Source: GCA-002282575 sp964519885 (lineage in GTDB: Bacteria > Pseudomonadota > Gammaproteobacteria > Thiomicrospirales > Thiomicrospiraceae). From it: a stretch of DNA of 64,000 nucleotides. The notes under the pieces are model-generated. The model was not told where the DNA came from and did not search any database. It saw nothing but the letters and a program-made list of their open reading frames with translations. Location of the stretch: assembly GCA_964519885.1 (NCBI GenBank), contig CAZFLX010000004.1, forward strand, positions 1-64,000. The letters are read 5' to 3'. Of the stretch, positions 1 to 8,851 are shown piece by piece. Each line of letters opens with the position of its first letter. The stretch's first letter is position 1. Both the position numbers and the translations under genes were made by a program.

Positions 1-256
1 CAAGACCATTGTTTTTAACATTCGGTTTAAATAAAGTACCACCAAAAGCGAATTCAGTACCTGTGCCTTTACCAATTAATGCTGGGTTAACGATTACATT
101 TTCAGCGCCATAGTAGGCAGCAACACCAGTACCACCCATAGCGACTGATTGAGCGCCGACACCAGTCATATTAGTGCCGTTTGTAGCGAAAGCAGCTGGA
201 GCGATGAATAAAGTAGCAACCGCAGTGGCTAATGCTTTTTGAGTTAATGTCTTCAT
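1..256 (-). CDS. FadL/OmpP1-family outer-membrane protein, N-terminal part
   Basis: The reading frame runs off the left edge, so only about 85 N-terminal residues are visible. It starts with a typical Sec signal peptide (MKTLTQKALATAV..., cleavage probably after AFA) followed by the glycine-rich N-terminus usual for FadL/TodX barrels: NGTNMTGVGAQSVAMGGTG, and then an NPA motif. FadL-type proteins are outer-membrane barrels that let hydrophobic compounds enter. A ribosome site (GAGGA) lies just upstream of the ATG at 256. The substrate cannot be told from this fragment. It lies downstream of the DUF302 gene in the same direction, but a terminator separates them, so it is probably transcribed on its own. 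Confidence 0.75.
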   Translation of the reverse strand, partial: MKTLTQKALATAVATLFIAPAAFATNGTNMTGVGAQSVAMGGTGVAAYYGAENVIVNPALIGKGTGTEFAFGGTLFKPNVKNNGL

Positions 257-297
257 GAAGATCCTCATTTTTTAGTTTTTAACGTTGTTAGCGTTGG

Positions 298-330
298 AAA
301 AAAATTCCTGCGAACCATTTCGCAGGAATG
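298..330 (-). terminator. Rho-independent terminator after the DUF302 gene
   Basis: A perfect 10-bp inverted repeat (ATTCCTGCGA / TCGCAGGAAT, 6-nt loop) is followed on the minus strand by a run of eight T. It lies just past the stop of the DUF302 lipoprotein gene. Confidence 0.85.
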
Positions 331-344
331 AAACTGATTAAGAA

Positions 345-914
345 TTAGAATTCGCCTTTAGCACCTTTTTCTAACATTTCCCACATGGTATCACGAACTT
401 GCATGGTCGCTTCTTTCAATTCTGGAGGCATTTTACGACCCATTTTGATCGCCATGTCCATATTCATAGTGTAAATCCACAAGCCGTCAGCTTGTTCTAC
501 AATGTTGACACGGCAAGGTAGGAAACCAGCCATCGCAGGAGAGAAGTCAGTCATTTTACGCGCTGTTTCAGGGTTACAGTAAGACATAACATGAATCACA
601 CCCGATTGAATACCACGTGCTTTCAATTCTTCTGAAAGTGGCAACTCACCTACGTTTTTAATGTTGCGGTTGGTTGCAACACTGTTGATCGCATCTTTAA
701 CGTCGTCTAATTTAACGCCGTCTTTCACTTTTACTTTCCACATGGTTGCTTCAGCGATATCGCCTTCAGCATCCACCCATTTATCCCATACATCCATAAA
801 GGTACCACCAGCACCTTCTTCCAAGTTGCTGATCGCATTAATGGTGCCACAACCTGACAATGAAGCGACGCCTGCTGCTAATAATAACCCTTTGATCCAG
901 TTAGTTGTTTTCAT
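345..914 (-). CDS. DUF302-domain lipoprotein
   Basis: A 189-residue protein with a lipoprotein signal: hydrophobic segment then L-S-G-C with the lipidated Cys at residue 22. The C-terminal half has the DUF302 pattern, with a SYCNPE motif and a later LPCRV motif followed by the usual 'dG.wiyt.n' strand. DUF302 proteins are small alpha/beta proteins, often found in sulfur- and metal-handling bacteria; their reaction is not established. The two cysteines of the domain are conserved in the family and could bind a metal or redox partner, which is inference. It is a single gene ending in a strong terminator, so a monocistronic transcript is likely. Nothing in the neighbouring genes points to a definite role. 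Confidence 0.75.
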   Translation of the reverse strand: MKTTNWIKGLLLAAGVASLSGCGTINAISNLEEGAGGTFMDVWDKWVDAEGDIAEATMWKVKVKDGVKLDDVKDAINSVATNRNIKNVGELPLSEELKARGIQSGVIHVMSYCNPETARKMTDFSPAMAGFLPCRVNIVEQADGLWIYTMNMDMAIKMGRKMPPELKEATMQVRDTMWEMLEKGAKGEF

Positions 915-1019
915 AGTAAACCCTATGCTCCGTTGTGTTTTATAAATTTGACGTAGATTAGAATACGCTTATTTTAGTAAAAGCTAAATATCAATTTTTT
1001 TATCGACAAATAATATTTA

Positions 1020-2156
1020 CTAATGGCTAATATTAGAATATTCTAATAATCTAAAGCCAAGCGACTTTATCCATGAATGTGAAATTTTGGTTAAATATTG
1101 ATTTTTAACAGATAATTCCGTCCATTCGCGTCTTAAAGGGTAGTGACGACGATAGTGCTCGAAGGTGTGTGCACGCTCTGCGTCAGGGGTATTACGTAGG
1201 GTTTGATCATCACAAAAAAAGTCATAAGCCTGTTGCAAAACGCTATTTAGCTGTTCTAAAGGGCTATTTCCACTGGCTAAAATGGTGGGTTGACTGCTGG
1301 CGCAGGGGGCATATTCAGGAGCTGGCTGATTCGACCATTGCGCCAGTGCTTGCGCTGCCATAAAGCCACCGCGGTATTTTGCATCCCAGGCGTGACCGGC
1401 AATATGTGGTGTAGCAAGTTGGCTCTTAGCAAGCAGTTGGGCATTAATATGCGGTTCATGACTCCAACAATCGGTGATTAGGTGTAAATCATTGCGTTTT
1501 AAGAGTGCCGACTCATCCACGACATCACCACGAGCGGCATTAATAAGCAGGCTGTGGGGTTTAATGCGGGTAAGATTTTCATGGTTAAGTAAATGGAATG
1601 TGGGATAGTCACCATTTTGCGTGAGTGGCGTATGCAAAGAAACGATATCGGATTGTGCTAATAAGTCATCTAAAGGCGTGTGAACAAAGTCTCGTTCAGC
1701 TAGCTGACGATAGGGGTCGTTGAGTAATAATTCAATACCCAGTAAGTTGGCCAATTGCTGTAATTGTTTGCCGACATTGCCGACCCCGATAATCCCCAGC
1801 TTCAAGTCTGTTAGTTGTCGTTGATGCTGAAGCGCATAGGCAACTACTTGGGTTATGACATATTCAGCGACGGAACGCGCATTGCAGCCTTGAGCGGTGT
1901 AAAGTGTCACGCCGGCATCGGCGCAGGCTGGCACATCAATATGGTCTAGTCCGACTACGGTACTACCAATAAAACGAATGTTGGGATGTTGCCGAAGAAA
2001 TTCAGCACTAATTTGAGTGCGTGAGCGAATAATCAGTGCGTCGGCGTGTTGTGCGTTTTGGGTAATCTCGCGCCCAGGTACTATAATAGGTCTTCCCAAG
2101 GTGCTAAATAAGCGCTCTGCTTCGACTACAGCGTCGTCAATTACGATGGTTAACAA
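1020..2156 (-). CDS. pdxB: Erythronate-4-phosphate dehydrogenase
   Basis: PdxB oxidises 4-phospho-D-erythronate in the pyridoxal-phosphate pathway of gammaproteobacteria. The sequence is a D-isomer 2-hydroxyacid dehydrogenase: Rossmann motif GIIGVGNVGKQL, catalytic Arg in INAARGDVVDE, catalytic Glu in CWSHEPHIN, catalytic His in TPHIAGHAW, and the PdxB-specific C-terminal dimerisation region (HYPLRREW). I choose the TTG at 2156: it has AGGGG seven bases upstream and gives 378 residues, the same length as E. coli PdxB. An in-frame ATG at 2183 would add nine residues without family support and would overlap the divergent gene. Cytoplasmic. Confidence 0.9.
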   Translation of the reverse strand: MLTIVIDDAVVEAERLFSTLGRPIIVPGREITQNAQHADALIIRSRTQISAEFLRQHPNIRFIGSTVVGLDHIDVPACADAGVTLYTAQGCNARSVAEYVITQVVAYALQHQRQLTDLKLGIIGVGNVGKQLQQLANLLGIELLLNDPYRQLAERDFVHTPLDDLLAQSDIVSLHTPLTQNGDYPTFHLLNHENLTRIKPHSLLINAARGDVVDESALLKRNDLHLITDCWSHEPHINAQLLAKSQLATPHIAGHAWDAKYRGGFMAAQALAQWSNQPAPEYAPCASSQPTILASGNSPLEQLNSVLQQAYDFFCDDQTLRNTPDAERAHTFEHYRRHYPLRREWTELSVKNQYLTKISHSWIKSLGFRLLEYSNISH

Positions 2157-2170
2157 GAGAATTCCCCTAT

Positions 2171-2809
2171 ATGTTACGTCCATTACTGCCTGCTGGCTTT
2201 GAACGCATGATGATACAAGGAAATGTCGGTGCGTTGGAACTTTGTGTTAAACGCCCGGCAGAAATCACCGATCAAACCCCCTTGTTGGTGGTGGCTCATC
2301 CGCATCCCTTACATGGTGGCAGCTTTCATAATAAAGTGGTGCAAACGGTAGCTAAGGCAGGTGCAGAAGCAGCGGCATTGGTGGTGCTGTTTAATTTTCG
2401 TGGTGTGGGTGCGTCTGAGGGGGAGTTCGATCATGGTCATGGCGAGCGTTATGATTTGCTGAAAGTGGTTGAGTTTGCTCAATCTCACTGGGGTCAGCGT
2501 GAGCTGTGGTTGAGTGGTTTTTCTTTTGGTGCTTGGATGTCGGCTTTGCTCGCGGAGCGTTTACAGCCACAGCAGTTATTATTAGTAGCACCACCGGTTT
2601 CGCTGTATCCGATGGAGCGGGTTAACCTGTCTGATTTCAAACTTACCGTGATACAGGGTAGTGAGGATGAAGTAGTCGATGCACAGCAGGTTATGCGTTG
2701 GTCACAGCAGCAACAGGCTGATATGTTGTGGCGCAGTCAAGCCAGTCATTTTTTTCATGGTCAATTATTGTGGTTGCGTAAAGCGGTGATGATGACTTTT
2801 TCGCTGTAA
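2171..2809 (+). CDS. Alpha/beta hydrolase of the COG2945 type
   Basis: A 212-residue cytoplasmic alpha/beta hydrolase. The N-terminal part has the family hallmark HPHPLHGGSFHNKVVQT and FNFRGVGASEGEFDHG; the nucleophile elbow is GFSFGAW (Ser in G-x-S-x-G); an Asp is present in IQGSEDEV and the catalytic His probably in QASHFFHG. These proteins are short esterase-like enzymes whose natural substrate is mostly unknown. The gene is divergent from pdxB with only about 15 bp between the starts, so the start may in truth be one of the ATGs at 2207 or 2210; none of the candidates has a good ribosome site. No functional link to pdxB is evident. Confidence 0.75.
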   Translation: MLRPLLPAGFERMMIQGNVGALELCVKRPAEITDQTPLLVVAHPHPLHGGSFHNKVVQTVAKAGAEAAALVVLFNFRGVGASEGEFDHGHGERYDLLKVVEFAQSHWGQRELWLSGFSFGAWMSALLAERLQPQQLLLVAPPVSLYPMERVNLSDFKLTVIQGSEDEVVDAQQVMRWSQQQQADMLWRSQASHFFHGQLLWLRKAVMMTFSL

Positions 2810-2837
2810 CTGACCGACTTAAACATATAAGCATTTC

Positions 2838-2855
2838 ATGATATAATAATATCAT
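2838..2855. promoter_or_regulatory. Inverted repeat upstream of the efflux operon
   Basis: ATGATAT and ATATCAT arms of 7 bp separated by 4 bp, in the 136-bp gap before the TolC-family gene. An 18-bp palindromic AT-rich site is the usual shape of a dimeric repressor site, and efflux operons are often controlled in that way. The regulator is unknown and no matching regulator gene is adjacent. Confidence 0.4.
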
Positions 2856-2945
2856 TATGCTTGTGATTAATGGTTTTAATTACCCGAAAGTGGGTGTAAG
2901 ATTGTTGATTATTAAGCCGTTCGTTGACAGTTAAGAGGTGGGACT

Positions 2946-4334
2946 ATGAAGCCGTGGTTGAGTTGGGTTGGCGTTTTAGCGCTGGGTATGGTGCAAACAG
3001 CGCAGGCTGAAAAGCTAGATTTACGACAATGTATTGCTCAAGCCTTGGCTCAAAACCCTTCTTTAATGGCCAGTGCCTCACGTATTGAACAAGCGCAAGC
3101 TGCCATTGATCGTTCTAAAAGCAGTTATTTACCTAAAATTTCCACCAGTATTACCGCTTCTCGCAGTAACGATCCGTTAAATGTGTTCGGCATGAAGCTG
3201 ATGCAGCAAAATGCCAGCTTTAATGATTTTGGCGCTATGCAGTTCATGCAGGCTATTGAGAATAAAGATCCGAACGCAGCTTCTATTAAGCCTAACAGCC
3301 TTAATAATCCTGGCGATTATTCCAATGTTAATACCCGTATTCAAGCCGAAATGCCTGTGTACACTGGCGGACAAATTGATGCTTATGTGCGTCAGGCACA
3401 AGGCTTGTTAGCGGCGGCGCAAGCGGGTGATGTGGCGGCGCGTCAGCAACTGATGTTTATGGTGTTCCAAGCCTACGAAGGTGTCAACATGGCGGGTTCC
3501 TTTGTTGAAGTGGCCGAGCAGGGCGTGAAAGCAGCCGAATCTTTTGTGAAAACAGCAGAAAACCTCACCAATCAAGGGGTGATGGTGAAATCCGAATTGC
3601 TCACCGCACGCGTGCATTTGGCGAACGTTGAAGTACAGCGCTCTCAAGCACAAAATCAGCAAGCGGTGGCCTTAGAGCAACTGAAAGTGTTAATGGGCAT
3701 GGCGTTAGATGCTCCCCTGACTCTTGCGCAAGGTCGAAGTATTGCCGATATTGCCGTGGATGTTGCCACAGCTAAGCAACGCGCCCTAGCGAATAACCCT
3801 CAATTACGTGCATTACGCATGCAAACCGAATCTTCTGGCGCAGCGGTAGATGCGGCTAAGTCGGCCTACTTGCCAACAGTGGGTGTGATGGCACGTCAAG
3901 ATTGGAATGACAGTTCGGTCGCGCTCAATCACAGTAGCTATACCATTGCCGGCGTGATGAATTGGACGATTAGTGATTTTGGTGTCACCCGTGCCAGCGT
4001 CGATATGGCACGCTCAACACAGGCAGAGTTGGCAGCGCAACTACGCCATCAAGAACAAGAATTAAATTTCAAGGTTTCTGAAGCCTATAAAAAAATGACC
4101 GAAGCCAAACAACGCGCTCAATCTTTAGCCATTAACGTTGAACAGGCCGATGAAGCTCAGCGTCTGGTGCGTCAACGACATGAAGGTGGTGTGGCGACCA
4201 TTACCGAAGTGCTGGTTTCTGAAACACAATTGTTAAAAGCCAAAGCAGACTTGATTTCAGCACGCCACGACGTGAGTACGCAAAGTGCTATGGTGCGCTT
4301 ACTGATGGGTGATTTGGAAGAAACCTTATTTTAA
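2946..4334 (+). CDS. TolC-family outer-membrane efflux protein
   Basis: First gene of a three-gene efflux operon (spacing 38 bp to the next). The 462-residue protein has a signal peptide ending AQA and two outer-membrane-efflux repeats, roughly residues 25-245 and 265-460, rich in heptad Ala/Gln/Glu helices, as in TolC/OprM trimers that form the exit duct. The hallmark start of each repeat is visible (LDLRQCIAQALAQNPSL and the AKQRALANNPQLRALR region). There is no lipobox, so it is TolC-like rather than a lipidated OprM. A ribosome site AGAGGTGGG precedes the ATG. The substrate of the pump cannot be inferred from this component. Confidence 0.88.
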   Translation: MKPWLSWVGVLALGMVQTAQAEKLDLRQCIAQALAQNPSLMASASRIEQAQAAIDRSKSSYLPKISTSITASRSNDPLNVFGMKLMQQNASFNDFGAMQFMQAIENKDPNAASIKPNSLNNPGDYSNVNTRIQAEMPVYTGGQIDAYVRQAQGLLAAAQAGDVAARQQLMFMVFQAYEGVNMAGSFVEVAEQGVKAAESFVKTAENLTNQGVMVKSELLTARVHLANVEVQRSQAQNQQAVALEQLKVLMGMALDAPLTLAQGRSIADIAVDVATAKQRALANNPQLRALRMQTESSGAAVDAAKSAYLPTVGVMARQDWNDSSVALNHSSYTIAGVMNWTISDFGVTRASVDMARSTQAELAAQLRHQEQELNFKVSEAYKKMTEAKQRAQSLAINVEQADEAQRLVRQRHEGGVATITEVLVSETQLLKAKADLISARHDVSTQSAMVRLLMGDLEETLF

Positions 4335-4372
4335 TTTATTCGACTAATTCGTTTACCCGCTAGGAAAATTTT

Positions 4373-5425
4373 ATGAAACGCATTCCCTTATCTTTACTGT
4401 TAGTGGCCGCTTTGGGTTTAACCAACCAGATTGCTTTGGCAACGGAAAGAACCAATGAAGGTAAATTAGCAGCCGTGGTTCAGCAGTCGGTAGCGATGAC
4501 CGAAGTGGTGCCAGGCTCGGTTGTGCCGGATCAACAGGCGAAAATCGCCTCTCGTTTAATGGGTTACATTCGTAACCTGAACATACAAGTTGGACAAACG
4601 GTGAAAGAGGGTGAATTACTTTTTTCCATTGACCCAACAGACATCACCGGTCAAATTCGTCAAGCCCAATCGGGTGTGGCACAAGCGCGAGCTGCCTTAA
4701 TCGATGCCAAGGCTGACTATGAGCGTTTTACCAATTTGTATAAGCAACAATCGGTGACGCGTCAACAGTTTGAAAAAATGAAACTTCAGTATGAAGTGGC
4801 ACAGCAAAATCTATCGGCAGCAGAAGCAGGGCTTGAGCAGGCGAAGGGTCAGATGCGCTATGCCGAAGTGAAAGCACCTTTTGATGGCGTGGTGGTGCAA
4901 AAGTTGGCCGTAGCAGGTGACTTGGCAGCGCCAGGTAACCCTATCTTAATTTTAGAAAATCGTCAGTTAATGAGCGTGCAAGTGGAAGTTTCTTCAGATT
5001 TGTATCGTTTATTGTCTTTAGGTGATCAAGCACAAGTGATTATTGAAGGGCATAACCAACCCTTGAAAGCCAGCATTTCTAACCTTGTCGGTTCGGCCAA
5101 TCCGATTACCCGTACCCATACTGTGAAGTTATCGCTAACTGGCTCTCCGGTTGTGGTCAACTCAGGTGCTTTTGCACGGGTTGCTTTCCAACGTGGCGAA
5201 CGCTCGACTTTGTTAGTGCCTGCTAGTGCGGTACAGGTACGTGGTGGCATCACTGGCGTATTTGTTGTCGCAGACGATCAGATAGCCCGTTTCCGTATGG
5301 TACGTACCGGATTATCACAGGGTGATAGCATCGAAATTCAGGCTGGCGTGGTTGCCGGCGAGCGCGTGTTGGTGGAAAGTCGTCAAACGGCATTAAACGG
5401 TGATCGTATCGTTGGAGGTCAATAA
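4373..5425 (+). CDS. RND efflux periplasmic adaptor (membrane-fusion protein)
   Basis: A 350-residue adaptor with a signal peptide (cleavage near ALA-TE). Visible parts: first half of the lipoyl domain (IASRLMGYIRNLNIQVGQTV), an alpha-hairpin of about residues 95-160, second lipoyl half (VKAPFDGVVVQKLAVAGD), then beta-barrel and membrane-proximal domains. It links the inner-membrane RND permease to the TolC-type duct. The stop codon overlaps the next gene's ATG (TAATG), so it is translationally coupled to the permease. The lack of His/Met-rich stretches argues against a heavy-metal pump, but substrate is not determined. Confidence 0.88.
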   Translation: MKRIPLSLLLVAALGLTNQIALATERTNEGKLAAVVQQSVAMTEVVPGSVVPDQQAKIASRLMGYIRNLNIQVGQTVKEGELLFSIDPTDITGQIRQAQSGVAQARAALIDAKADYERFTNLYKQQSVTRQQFEKMKLQYEVAQQNLSAAEAGLEQAKGQMRYAEVKAPFDGVVVQKLAVAGDLAAPGNPILILENRQLMSVQVEVSSDLYRLLSLGDQAQVIIEGHNQPLKASISNLVGSANPITRTHTVKLSLTGSPVVVNSGAFARVAFQRGERSTLLVPASAVQVRGGITGVFVVADDQIARFRMVRTGLSQGDSIEIQAGVVAGERVLVESRQTALNGDRIVGGQ

Positions 5426-8400
5426 TGGCGGTGCAGAATGAAGTCCCGATGAATAGTGCCGGTAAGCTGGCCAAAACCTTTATTCATTCAAAAATTACGG
5501 CGATGATTATGCTGGCGATTACGCTGGCAGGGATTATGGCTTTATTGTTGACGCCGCGCGAGTATAACCCGCAAATTGTTGTTCCTGCGGTGAACGTGAT
5601 TGTCCCTAAGCCGGGCTCATCACCGGTCGAAGTATCGAATATGGTGGTCAAGCCACTTGAAGCTTTGATGAATTCCTTGTCGGGAGTGGATCATACCTTT
5701 GGTTATGCCACCAACGATGTGGGTGTGGTTACGGTGCAATTTAAAGTCGGTGAAAACCAAGAAGATTCCTTGGTTAAACTCTACAGCCAACTGATGCACA
5801 ATCGAGATCGGATTCCACCCGATACCCTAGAGCCCTTGGTTCGCCCTATTAACGTGGACGATGTACCGATTATGACCTTGGCTTTATCGAGCCAGCGATT
5901 AGATGCCATGCAGTTGCGTGATGTTGGTATGAAAGTCTTGGAGCAACTGCGCAATGTGCCAGGTGTTTCTTATACCAGTGTTTCGGGTGGTGCGCCTCAT
6001 ACGGTGAATGTATGGCTAGATGCTCAGCGTTTGGCTTTAACCGGTATTACCCTAACGCAAGTTAGTGATATGCTAAAAGGGGTGAATGCCTCTTTGCCCA
6101 TTGGTGAAGTGGTGAGCAATAACCAAAGTTCGCCGTTACGGGTGTCGGGTTATTTGGGCAGTGCTGCCGAAGTGGGCGACATTATCATTGGTGTTGATCA
6201 AGGCAAAGCCATTTATTTAAAAGATGTGGCGACGATTGAAGAAGGTGCGAAAGAAATAGACAGCTATTCACGCATTGGCTTTGGTCCTAGTGAACAGAAT
6301 CATGTATTAGATGAAACCTTCCCAGCTGTTACCTTGGTTATTGCGAAAAAATCGGGTACGAATGCGGTGGATGTAGCGCAAGCTGTGTTAACGAAATTAG
6401 AGCTGCTTAAAACCAGCATGATTCCCGATGACGTGACGGTCACGGTGACGCGTGATGATGGCGAAAAAGCCAATGATGCGGTGAATGTGTTGGTTGAACA
6501 CTTGCTGATTGCCATTGCGTCGGTGGTGGTGATTCTGGTGATTTTCTTGGGATGGCGCGAAGCGGGTATTGTTACCCTGACTGTACCCTTGATTTTGTTT
6601 GTGGTGTTGTTAGTGGGGTTAATTGCCGGTCAAACCATTAATCGAATTACCTTGTTTGCGCTCATTTTGTCGCTCGGTTTGTTAGTCGATGCGGCGATTG
6701 TGGTGATCGAGAATATTCACCGTCACATGCACAATGGCATTCCTGCCGATGGCTTGGACAATATGTTTGTCTGTGCTACCAATGAGATTGGTAACCCAAC
6801 CAATATTGCTACCTTGGCGGTCATTATTGCCTTTATTCCCATGGCGTTTGTGACAGGTATGATGGGGCCGTTTATGGCGCCGATTCCGTTCAACGTGCCT
6901 GTGGCGATGATTGCCTCCTTGTTGATTGCTTATATGGTCGTACCCTGGGCAGCGCGCATTTTCTTAACCAAGAAAGCCATGGCTGAAATGGCGAAAATGC
7001 AGACGTTGGACCATCATGCAACGCATAAAGAAGACCCATTACAAAAACTCTATGTTAAGGTCATCACACCGATGATTGACAGTCGCACCTATCGCAACCT
7101 GTTTTTAGGAGCGGTGGTGACCCTGTTGATGGCAGCAATGATAATGCCAGCATGGCAGTTTGTGCGTGACGAAGGCATGAACGGTCCGCAAAGTGCCTTT
7201 GGTGTCGAGCTGAAAATGTTGCCGAATGACAACACCAACACCTTCTTATTGCAAATCGACATGCCTGCAGGCACGGCGTTAGAAGCGACTGATTTGGTTG
7301 CACAAGCGGTAATGCGTGAGTTGGCCAGTAACAAAGCGGTGGCGAACTATCAATTGTTTGCCGGTAGTTCTGCTCCGATTGACTTTGCTGCGCTGGTACG
7401 TGGTGACATGATTCGCGAAGGGGACAATTTTGCGCAAATTCGGGTAAATTTGGTCAATAAGCACCAGCGTTCTGAATCTTCGCACGAGTTGGCACAGCAG
7501 TTAAATACACAACTGGCCGATGTGCGTAGCCAGTTCCCGCGTGCCAAAATTAAAATTTATGAAACGCCACCGGGTCCGCCTGTGCAAGCGCAAATTAACG
7601 CCGAACTTTATGGTCCTGACTATGACAAATTGCGTGTCGCTGCCGAGGAAATTACCGACAAGATGCATGATGTGTATGGCATGATTAACATCGACAATTC
7701 GGTTATTGCTAACAGCGATACCTATGAAATCACGCTTGACCATGAACGGGCTAACCTAATGGGTGTTGTTCCGGCAAAAGTGGCTAAAATGTTGCGCGAT
7801 TACGTGTCTGGTTTTAGCATTGGTACGCTGCACCAGGATGATGCGCGTGAGCCGGTGGATATTTTGGTGCGTTTACCGCGAGGTGATCGTACTGTTGCCG
7901 AACAGCTGTTGTCTTTACGTGTTACCAGCATGATTGGTGAAGCGGTGCCTTTGTCTGCGCTGGCCACCATTCGTCATGTGACGACAGCAAAACCTATTTA
8001 CACCAAAGATCAACACCCAGTGGTGTTTGTTGGCGGCGAACTGCTCACATCTAGTCCTGTTTATGCCGTTTTGTCAGCCGACAAATGGTTTGACAATGTG
8101 CCACTGGAAAAATCGGGTTTAACCTTCCAAACAGCTAACCTAAACTTTGTTGAAGCCGAAGCCAAGGATGTGACAGAAAACACCATTTTGTGGGGCGGTG
8201 AAATGCGCCTGACCCTAGACGTATTCCGTGATATGGGTAGTGCGTTTATTGTTGCCTTGGTATTGATTTACCTGATTCTGGTCGGTTACTACAAATCTTT
8301 CATGTTGCCAGTAATTGTGATGGGTGCGATTCCGCTCACCATGATTGGTATCTTCCCGGGTCACTGGTTAACCGATCAAGCCTTTACCGCGACTTCGATG

Positions 8401-8739
8401 ATTGGGGTGATTGCCTTGGCAGGTATCGTGGTGCGTAATTCGTTACTGTTGATCGATTTTATTTTGGATTATCGCGCCCAAGGTCAAGACTTGAAGTCGG
8501 CGGTGATTGAAGCGGGTAAAGTGCGTTTCCGTCCGATTTTGTTAACGGCGTTAGCGATTATTTTAGGTTCCGCCATTATGATTACCGACCCGGTATTTGG
8601 TGGTTTGGCGGTGTCTTTGATTTTCGGTACTTTTGCTTCGACAGCACTGACGCTGGTGGTGATTCCGTTGGTGTACTACATTTACGAATTTTACCGTGGA
8701 AAACGTCAAGAGGCGCGTTTAGCCTTAGCAGTAAAATAA
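5425..8739 (+). CDS. RND-family efflux permease
   Basis: An inner-membrane proton-driven transporter of 1104 residues, the usual RND length, with one N-terminal membrane helix, two large periplasmic loops, and two sets of membrane helices. In TM4 the proton-relay segment reads GLLVDAAIVVIEN: the first Asp of the AcrB Asp-Asp pair is kept and the second is Ala. In TM10 the AcrB Lys is Arg (GIVVRNSLLLIDF). Both features are found together in a subgroup of RND pumps distinct from AcrB, which is recalled family knowledge. Start: the ATG at 5425 has GGAGG seven bases before; an ATG at 5449 is possible. Operon with adaptor and TolC-type genes. Confidence 0.88.
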   Translation: MAVQNEVPMNSAGKLAKTFIHSKITAMIMLAITLAGIMALLLTPREYNPQIVVPAVNVIVPKPGSSPVEVSNMVVKPLEALMNSLSGVDHTFGYATNDVGVVTVQFKVGENQEDSLVKLYSQLMHNRDRIPPDTLEPLVRPINVDDVPIMTLALSSQRLDAMQLRDVGMKVLEQLRNVPGVSYTSVSGGAPHTVNVWLDAQRLALTGITLTQVSDMLKGVNASLPIGEVVSNNQSSPLRVSGYLGSAAEVGDIIIGVDQGKAIYLKDVATIEEGAKEIDSYSRIGFGPSEQNHVLDETFPAVTLVIAKKSGTNAVDVAQAVLTKLELLKTSMIPDDVTVTVTRDDGEKANDAVNVLVEHLLIAIASVVVILVIFLGWREAGIVTLTVPLILFVVLLVGLIAGQTINRITLFALILSLGLLVDAAIVVIENIHRHMHNGIPADGLDNMFVCATNEIGNPTNIATLAVIIAFIPMAFVTGMMGPFMAPIPFNVPVAMIASLLIAYMVVPWAARIFLTKKAMAEMAKMQTLDHHATHKEDPLQKLYVKVITPMIDSRTYRNLFLGAVVTLLMAAMIMPAWQFVRDEGMNGPQSAFGVELKMLPNDNTNTFLLQIDMPAGTALEATDLVAQAVMRELASNKAVANYQLFAGSSAPIDFAALVRGDMIREGDNFAQIRVNLVNKHQRSESSHELAQQLNTQLADVRSQFPRAKIKIYETPPGPPVQAQINAELYGPDYDKLRVAAEEITDKMHDVYGMINIDNSVIANSDTYEITLDHERANLMGVVPAKVAKMLRDYVSGFSIGTLHQDDAREPVDILVRLPRGDRTVAEQLLSLRVTSMIGEAVPLSALATIRHVTTAKPIYTKDQHPVVFVGGELLTSSPVYAVLSADKWFDNVPLEKSGLTFQTANLNFVEAEAKDVTENTILWGGEMRLTLDVFRDMGSAFIVALVLIYLILVGYYKSFMLPVIVMGAIPLTMIGIFPGHWLTDQAFTATSMIGVIALAGIVVRNSLLLIDFILDYRAQGQDLKSAVIEAGKVRFRPILLTALAIILGSAIMITDPVFGGLAVSLIFGTFASTALTLVVIPLVYYIYEFYRGKRQEARLALAVK

Positions 8740-8752
8740 GCGTGCTAAGCGC

Positions 8753-8781
8753 TTGTTAGGGAAATGAATTTCAGCTATAAT
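8753..8781 (+). promoter_or_regulatory. Sigma-70 promoter of rplM-rpsI
   Basis: TTGTTA (8753-8758), 17-bp spacer, TATAAT (8776-8781). This gives a leader of about 60 nt before rplM. Confidence 0.75.
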
Positions 8782-8818
8782 TCTGAGTTCCTTTTCCCTA
8801 AAACCCCGAATTTTATGT

Positions 8819-8836
8819 AAAGCGGAAACGCTTTTT
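8819..8836 (+). promoter_or_regulatory. Leader hairpin directly before the rplM ribosome site
   Basis: AAAGCG-GAAA-CGCTTT: a 6-bp stem closed by a GNRA-type tetraloop, followed by two more T and then the GAAAGGA ribosome site of rplM. In E. coli rplM-rpsI is known to be controlled by its own product through the mRNA leader; whether this hairpin does so here is inference. Confidence 0.45.
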
Positions 8837-8851
8837 GAAAGGAAAAATTGA

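Noticed and set aside
1020..2183. pdxB start at the ATG at 2183
   Set aside because: It overlaps the divergent hydrolase gene, and the TTG at 2156 gives the exact family length with a good ribosome site.
7064..7743. Long antisense frames in the RND permease gene and elsewhere
   Set aside because: They lie wholly inside strong genes on the other strand and carry no family motif; they are shadows of codon usage.
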